A stretch of DNA of 64,000 nucleotides from Chrysemys picta bellii. Taxonomy: Eukaryota; Chordata; Testudines; Emydidae. The notes below the pieces were generated by a model. That model had not been told where the DNA came from, did no database searches, and saw only the letters and a list, made by a program, of their open reading frames with translations. The stretch covers positions 19,440,572-19,504,571 of the forward strand of contig NC_088800.1 of the NCBI RefSeq assembly GCF_011386835.1, written 5' to 3'. Position numbers and translations under genes: made by a program. Shown in pieces: positions 12,101 through 21,100 of this stretch; the stretch's first letter is position 1; the number at the start of each line of letters is the position of its first letter.

Positions 12101-15100
12101 TCAAATGCCAACACAGAACAACACTGTTGAAGTATATTATGCATCTGAGGCTAGAATTTTGCTCCAGCTGTGAAAGAATCCATAGCAACATGTGTGGAAC
12201 ACAAAGAAATAACAGCTACACGTCTACATCTCGAAGAACAAATGAATATCAACTCTGATCTTTGAGGTGTTGATACAGAAAGATAGAGGCTCTGGTAATT
12301 AACTGACAATGAGATTTTATCAGCAGTCCTGAATGACATTTTTAATTATTACAAATAATAATGATACAAATCATGCATACAGTCCTGCAGATTTATATGC
12401 ATTATAGGCTGGTCTGGTGGCGCCATCTCTTAAGATTTTCCCAACACTACCCATTATAAGACCCCGTTTTCAGTTACTTATGAAACTTTGCCAGACTTGA
12501 CCAGTTTTCCATGCCAGGGATCTGCCTCAGGCTGAATATTTTGCAGTAAATAAAGCCTGTGGCCATACACTGAACAATGAGGAGAAAACAAAATACTGAA
12601 TAGCTGATTATTAAGTGAACACCATCCATCCTGTGCACTGAATTAGGCAGAGGTCCTGTGGAAAAAAAATAGCATATGATCATGTTATTAAAGATTGTAT
12701 TATAATGCATACAAATAAGGATGGCAAATTAAGATTGCACAGGCAACTTAATTCCCCAACTTCTGAGTGCTTGACTTTGCAACCTTAATAATGTTCTTTT
12801 AACCTAGTTATTTTGTGTGTAACATTAAGCTATCTTTACTGACAGTCCAAGCTCCTTGAGCAGGTAATAACATTACAAATGAACATAAGAATGGCCATAC
12901 CGGGTCAGACCAAAGGTCCATCTAACCCAGTATCCATCTACCGACAGTGGCCAATGCCAGGTGCCCCAGAGAGAGTGGACCTAACAGGCAATGGTCAAGT
13001 GATCTCTCTCCTGCCATCCATCTCCATCCTCTGACAAACAGAGGCTAGGGACAAGGAAGAGGACAAAATTATAACAAAATTCCAAGGAATTGTGAAGCAG
13101 TGGATTGCTTCCAATAATATGTAACCTGGCTAGAGTTAAATTGTCCATCTCCCCCACAGTTTCAACCAGTTTTTAAGAAACAGTTTAACTTTGCTGTAAA
13201 AACTGTTTTGCTAATATAGTTATGCAAACCTGTGTGGATGGGGCTTAGAATGTTCAGCTGTTGTTGAGACCAAGCAATTATGTTAACAGCAAACATATTT
13301 TAATAACAATGTTTAAATCCCGTTTCCTAATATGGGAAAAATTGTCGTACAGATGGTGCCAAAGTAACACAGGTTGTTTACAGTTTCTGTTATCAGGGAA
13401 TCAGGAGGAACAAAAAAAAAACCCCAAAACAAAACAACAACAACAAAAGAATGTAAAGAACAAGCCTCTCTCATTGAGTTCTTCATGCTGTAGTTACAGT
13501 AACATGCAGATATTCTAAAAACTGCCTATGTGGATCTTATAAAATGCACATTCTAAGATAATCAGCTCCGTGTTTTATAGGCTAGTTGAATTACAGTACC
13601 TACACACTAATTGCTCCTCCTCCGAGGAAGTCCCCCAGGCAGTTACACCAGTGAGGTTCCTCTGTGCAAGGCTCTGTGTAGGAGCATGCAGACACTCTAT
13701 GTGGCAGAATGCTGAGCGGACTCCTCCATTGGATAGATCCTTCCATCCTCTTCCCTTCCTGAGAAAGAAAGATGCATCAGGACCCACTGAAGCAGTCTCT
13801 GTGGAGTGGCTGCAGACACACTTCATAGCTTCAGTGTGCAAGGAGATTTTTCTCTCTACATCCATCCAGTGCCTGGCTACTTGGCTACTTCTACAGCATG
13901 GTAGACTTCCAATATGGTTAAACAGTTTGGGCTTACAATTTAGACAGGAAAGAACTGTGTCCCTAAATTATGCTACAGCCTTCAACAGCTTTTGATTCCT
14001 TCCTCCCTAGTCCCCATCAAGGCCCTATGCGCCAAGCCCTGCTGCTCACACTCAGTATTTGGGATGTGAATTTGCATAAAACAGAAATCTCTAAAGGGTC
14101 CCCAAACCCTAAGGAATGGGCCTTTCAGTAACTTATATATATTAGAGCAAATTTATTTTAAAAGTTGGAAATGCTACTTCAAAATCTTGCATGATATTTG
14201 TTGTTTGGGATTGGGGCCTGATGCTCCACTTTCTTGCATCCTGTGTGTCATTAACACTTTCGTAAAGCGGCTGTATAATGTCACCAGATCAGCATAGCAG
14301 TGTTTTACACCCGCTTTGTACAGGCATAATCATTACAAAAGCTGCCAGGCACTGCAGAATCAGGCCCTTTGATTCATGTGTTTGTTCATTTTTTTAATTT
14401 TCTTTTGATTTAGAGTAAATGAAAAGCACTCATATACAAACTCTGTAGGCCCTGCCAGTTATTTAAAATTACAATACCAAAATGCAATACAATCAAGGTT
14501 AACGATACTCTTATCTCTCTGAAAAGTAGAGATTCGTTAGCCATTAGGTAACAGCATATCATAGGAAATACAGCAGATTCGTTTAACACTTTATAACAAG
14601 ACTGTACAATAAATAATATATACACAGCTCTCAAGTGTTTTGCTCCCAGTATGTATTCTGATTTTGTACTGTGCTGCAGTGACTATCATCTTCTTTTGTC
14701 TTTGTCTCTATCTAAAGCACAAAACTGTGCATATAGAAATCTTTAAAATTATACAGCACCAATTAATAGTTCATGCAAAATATTCAGGTTGATAGAGTGT
14801 ACATTTAAAAAGTAACTGTGTCTAGTTTACAAACAGGTCAGACTTACGGTTTCAGAGCTCCTACCTTTGGCTACATTGGATCAGGCCTTTATCTGCAACT
14901 GCATTAGGCACAGCTTCCAGTTAGCTTGGGAATCTCCTGAACCCACCTAGACATTTTGACCTAAACAGAGGAAATATATTTCCAGGAACAAAGCTGACAT
15001 GAGAGAGTGTATTACCTGATTAGCACAAATTGTTCTGTTTGCTGACTGTATCTTCTGAATTTGACTTGATTCACAACATATTTTAAGGCATGAGAATCTA

Positions 15101-18100
15101 CTGAAAATCAATTATTGCCTGGTAAAAAACAACAAATGAAATTTTAAATAGGATATAGTAGATCTATAAGTCACTCTTATAATGTTGTTCCCTTTTTGTT
15201 TGCAGAGGTGTTGTCAGCCCTTGTTAGTGTATTGCTGGTATATATCCTAATGGTGGTGTTCTTATATGAAGCTGTTCAAAGAACTATCCATATGGACTAT
15301 GAAATTAATGGAGATATAATGCTCATTACAGCAGCTGTTGGCGTTGCAGTAAACTTGATGTAAGCTTTGTTTCCCTACATTGATATTCCTTGTATACATT
15401 TACAAAATATAATATATAGATGAATTCATTCACAGTCTGTAATATTTATTTTTATTGAATCAGTCTCAATCACTTGGGAATTTTATTTGTATGCTAGCGT
15501 GGTTTGTTGGGTCTCTTCATGCTCCCAAAATGAGACATGCAGTAGTAATGATTGTAATATTTTTCTCCATCCTTTGGTCATAATATTTATAAATCGCCTC
15601 ACTCTTATTCCTTTTCCTTTCATTTTCAGAATGGGATTTCTACTGAATCAGTCAGGTCACCTTCATTCCCATTCACACTCCCAAGTACCTGCATCAAACA
15701 CTCCTAACACAGCCCACGGGCACACCCAGGGACACAGCAGCCTTGCAGTGAGAGCAGCATTTGTACATGCCCTGGGGGACTTGGTACAGAGTATTGGTGT
15801 GCTTGTAGCTGCGTACATCATACGTTTCAAGGTAGGACGTTGCTAGTCTTTTGTGACTGTGGACATTTCTTATGTTAACTCCTATACTAGATTAAAGGAC
15901 CTTTTTTATAAGATAAAGAAATATTCAGTGTTAGTTGTTGTTTTTTAGTAATATAAATTCATCCAAAATGAGTAAAGATTAGACCGCTACCATGCACATA
16001 TTTTCTAAATATTCTTCAACAGAATATAAAATAAAGTGAGAGGTAAAAGTGGCTGAATCTTACTGGACCAAGTCTTTTTTGAATCTTTACAAGAAGCCTA
16101 TTTCCTTACATATTCTTAATCTGTACCTTGCAGCCAGAATACAAGATTGCTGACCCTATCTGTACTTACATATTCTCAATACTTGTGGTTTTTACAACAG
16201 TCCGAATCATACGGGACACGGGCGTTATTATACTGGAAGGTAAGATCTGTATGAATTCTGTGATACTCTTATTTAATTTTACATGTCAGCTAGCAGTGAA
16301 AGTTACATTTTGTGGTAATGGCTAATTCTTTGTTATTTCTCTGTTGTACAAAATGTTCACTCAGTATATTTAAATCATATTGAATAAGTGATCACAGACA
16401 TCATGGTCCAGATTCTTGGATGGGTTACAACCATTTACATAGCACCACAAGCAGAACCTGGCCACAGAGCCAACTTATCCAGCCATCAGAGGATTGCCCC
16501 AGTGTAGGGGGATTATTAGTGGCACAGAGGTGTCTTAATGGCCCTATGCCTTCCCTGCTGCTATATAGGGGGCATGGCTGTGGCTTCCCTTTGCCCCACT
16601 TTTGTTTAAGCCGTTGGGGTCACTGGGAGCTGGTATAACTTAGAGCAATCTTCAGGCTACTTTAACTTATGCCAAATTGCTAGGTGTCTGCCTGGCACAC
16701 AGCTTGCCCAGAATTTGGAAGGCAAAATTGAAATTTGCAGCACCCATTCATGCTCCCTCCTCCAGCCCCAATCCTGTACTATATGCTTCTCTGCCATAGC
16801 CAAGCATCTGACTTCACATTGTACTTTAACTTGAAAATTAAATGCTTACAAAACACAAAGAGACAAACCTGGATCAAAAAGCTGTACACACAGGCTGTGT
16901 CTACACTAACCCTTTCCCCCCTCAAATTTCCCACCATGGTTATTGCACCATTGGTGCAGTTCTACTGGTGATAGCAACAGTGGAAGCACAGGTGTAGATT
17001 GATCATTGCTTTTTAACTATTATGTCTTCTTAGCCTGTGCAGAGCAGATCTAGACAACATGGTGGTTAAAATGCCAGCAGCCTCCAGTGCATTGTTTTAA
17101 CTAGCAGTTCGACTGTTACTACCCCTAGTGGAAATGCAACTATGGTATCAGTGAGGGAAGTATTAGGGAGAAAGGGCTAATGCAAACATGGCTGTAAAGT
17201 TGCCGGGTATCTGACACTCTGCTTTGTTGAATTATGGTTCAAGTCAAAAACTCTGAACAGGGCCTCACCAATCTTGATTGTCAAATGTTTTTTCTTCCTT
17301 AATAAATAAATAAATAAATAAATAAAATAATAAAAGGTTCATCGAGAGGGCAAAAATGGTGAACTGTGCCTACAATTAAGACATCTCAATTAGTTCCAGG
17401 TTAGTGGTGTTGAGATTTAGCCAAAGAAAATAGATAAGACAACTAACATGTATATCAGATTTTACTTTTGAATTCTAGTTGTTCGTGTAGGCCGCCTGAG
17501 GGTACGTCTATACCCAGCCGCTAGTTCGGCGGCTGGCAATCGAACTTCTGGGTTCGACTTATCGCGTCTTGTCTGGACGCGATAAGTCGAACCCGGAAGT
17601 GCTCGCCGTCGACTGCAGTACTCCAGCTAGACGAGGGGAGTACCGCGGAGTCGACGGGGGAGCCTGCCTGCCGCGTGTGGACCGAGGTAAGATCAAACTA
17701 AGGTACTTCGAACTTCAGCTACGTTATTCACGTAGCTGAAGTTGCGTACCTTAGTTCGATTTGGGGGGTTAGTGTAGACCAAGCCTGACTGTGATGAATA
17801 TATGTCTGAATTAACTATATTATTACAAGTGATGAAAGGTACTTTTTAGATCTCGTGTACTTTTGGGAACTTTTTGCACTCCATTTTAGCAACTCCAAAA
17901 AGGTAGATATGAATTTGTATTGGTTTGTTCTATCAGAGACCATTGCTAAACATCAGAGTCTGTGGGGCTGGGTAGGTTTTCAAAATACATTTAACCTAAG
18001 CCACACTGTTAAAGTGGGAATATTAAATTTAAAACATATGTGATTACCTAATATTAGCAGCTAGATTCTATTTTTTAATATAGATTTAAAAGTTGGCGGA

Positions 18101-21100
18101 GCAGTCTAGTGGCAGCACAATGTGCGGGATTAGAGTTTAGGCCCAGGCTCCTTGGGGCAAGAAATGCAGCAGAAACAGCCATCAGGCACTTACTTATTTA
18201 ACAAGTAAGCAACTTTGCAACAGCCTTCACCAGAAAGGTCAATGGAGAGTTACTCACTCTAGAGCTGCTCTTTGCATTTAATAAATGTGAGACAGTCTCA
18301 GGGCACGTCTACGCTACGGGGCTAAGTTGACCAAAGTTACGCAACCACAGCCACGTGAATAACGTAGCTGGAGTCGACGTACCTTAGGTCGACCTTTTGC
18401 GGTGTCTACACCGTGCTGTGTCAATGGGAAAAACTCTCTTGTCAACTACCTTATGCTTCTCGTTCCAGTGGAGTACTAGAGTCGACAGGAGAGGGATCGG
18501 CGGTCGATTTAACGGGTCTTCACTAGACCCGCTAAATCGACCCCTGATGGATGGATCGCTGCACATTGATCCCCGGGTAAGTGGAGACAAGCCCTTAGAT
18601 ACTGAGCTCTCAAAAGAAGAGATACTGGAACAGGATCGGCAACCTTTGGCACGCAGCCAGTCAAGGTAAACTCCTGGCGGGCCAAGCCAGTTTGCTTACC
18701 TGCCGCGTCCACAGGTTTGGCCGATCGCAACTCCCACTGGCCGCGGTTCACTGTTCCAGGCCAATGGGGCTGCAGGAAGCCGTGGCCAGCACATCCCTCA
18801 GCCTGCAGCCCCTTCCTGCAGGCCCCATTGGCCTGGGACGGCGAATCGCGGCCAATGGGAGCCGCAATCGGCTGAACCTGTAGACGCTGCGGGCAAACAA
18901 ACTGGCCTGGCCCGCCAGGGGCTTACCCTGACGGGCCGCATGCAAAAGGTTGCCAATCCCTGTACTGGAACAAACTAGTTATTTAAGTTGCGACAAGACA
19001 CCAGTTCCAGAGATAATTCATATAGGAATCCTGAAGGAACTTAAGAATGAAGTGGCTGCATTGCTAAATATATATAATTAAAATCAGCTACTGTACCATA
19101 AGACTGGAGGGTAGCTATATTATACGTATATTTTAAAAAGGTGCTAGGGATGGTTATGGGCATTATTTTAATAGTAAGATTATTGGTTGGAAAAATATAA
19201 AAATAGCATTAGAAAAATATAGAGTTATAACCATCTACAGTAGATAAACATGGTAGGGACAAAACTACGTCTTGTATAAAAGAAAATCATGTTTCTCTAA
19301 CATAGTTTTTTTGAGAGCGTCAACAAAATAGTGGATTACTTCTACATATTGATGGGTTCTCAATTAATTACAACCCTTGAATTGAAAGACAGAGGAGTCA
19401 ATGGAAATAGATTAATGAAAACATTGCTCAATCCTTGTCATCCTATTTGTAAAAAGAGAGCAGAAATAGAAAAGGTTCAGAGAAGAGGAACAAAAATGAA
19501 TGAGATCCATGAAAAAACTGGTCACACTTTATATTAAGCTTCCATTTATAGTTTATGAAGTATTAATACTCGATTAATAGATGTTTTACTAAATGGTTAA
19601 ATTGGTTGTTATAAAGTCCAACAGATCAAAAGTTTTTTGTAATCATGTCTTATAATCATCTCTAACACCATCTATACTCCTCATGTCTGTAACATGTAGA
19701 GCTGGTTAAATTTCCCAGTGGAAAATATAATTTTTGTCAAAATTGAAAGCTTTCATGAGAAATTGTTCATTCTGGCAATTTTTACAATTTTCTAGTTGTG
19801 AGAATCATATTGAAGAATTTGTTTCAAGTTGAAGTTTTGAAATTAAGCAATGCTTTTTCTTTCAAAAGGTGAATTTGAAACATTTTTTCATTTTAAAGGG
19901 TTATTTGAAAATAAAAGTTGTCATTTCAAGAGGAAAAAATGTTTCAACACGTTGAATCATTTTGATCAAAAATGCCAACATTTTCATGTTGACATTTCTA
20001 GTTTGAAATTTTTGGAATTGTTCATTCCATGTATTTTTTTTAAATATTTTGATTTTCCATTCTGATTCAGAACAGAAACAAAATTTTGAAATGTCGAGAC
20101 TTTCCATGAGACAAAAATTCCAGTTTCTGACTAGTAACGTGTTCCTAGAATGTTAGTAATCATTTATTAACCTTTATAAATTATTTACGAATGGAATCTT
20201 AATATAAAGTGTGACCAAAAAGCTTCCATAGTAGGTTAAAAAGGCAAAGAGTATTTAGAAAGGCTATTAATATGTGGCATGTTGGATCTGTAAATTATTT
20301 AGTGACTGGTGTAGGAAGGTCATTTGGTGCTTCTATTCTTTTCCCCCATGACATGATGAAATTAAAAGGCAGCAAATTTCAAAAACCGATAAAAGGAAAT
20401 ATTTTTTATACAACATATAATTAACCTGTGAAACTCACGGTCTCAATAAGATCTTGTGGCAAAGAACATATTAGGATTTTTAAAAAAGGATTAGAAAGTT
20501 ACATGAATAATATCTGCAGTTACATTAGCTAGAATGAATATTTATAAGTGATATCAATCCTCATGCTTCCAGATGTAAACATCCACCGACTTCTTGGGTT
20601 GGGAAGAAACTTTCCCCAGAGGTATGTTATTGCATAATTGTCCACCATGAGGGGGTTTTACACCTTCCTTTGAAGCATCTGGTGCACAGCACTGTCACAT
20701 GAAGGATTCAGAGAGGGTTGGGACAGTTACCTGGAGAACAAGAATATCCAGACTAATGACAGTAAACACAAAAAATGAGTTTTGGAAGGGATGTGCTTCA
20801 AGATCTAAGCCAGTCTCTAGCTAGCAGGAGGTAGAATGAGACTGTCAGGGGTGACTGACTATTCCATAGATGCCTGCCTTGGGGTTTCTTACATTTTCCT
20901 CTGAAGCAACTGGTCAAGGCAATTCTTGGAGACAGGATTCTGGACTGGATGGACCCAGGTCTGAGCCAATAGGGCAGTTCTGATGTTACTGGACTGGAAG
21001 GATTACTGTCCTGATTCAATGTGGCAATTCCTATGTTCTTTGCTGATAATTTAGATACCACTAGACACTTTAAATGTTACAAGAACTGTTTGTTTGTCTT

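Noticed and set aside
13570..13995. 141-codon frame in the SLC30A4 intron.
   Set aside because: No domain and no homologue recognised; overlapped by a 96-codon antisense frame, as expected by chance.
17301..17335. Possible origin or regulatory AT-rich element.
   Set aside because: A simple AAAT microsatellite.
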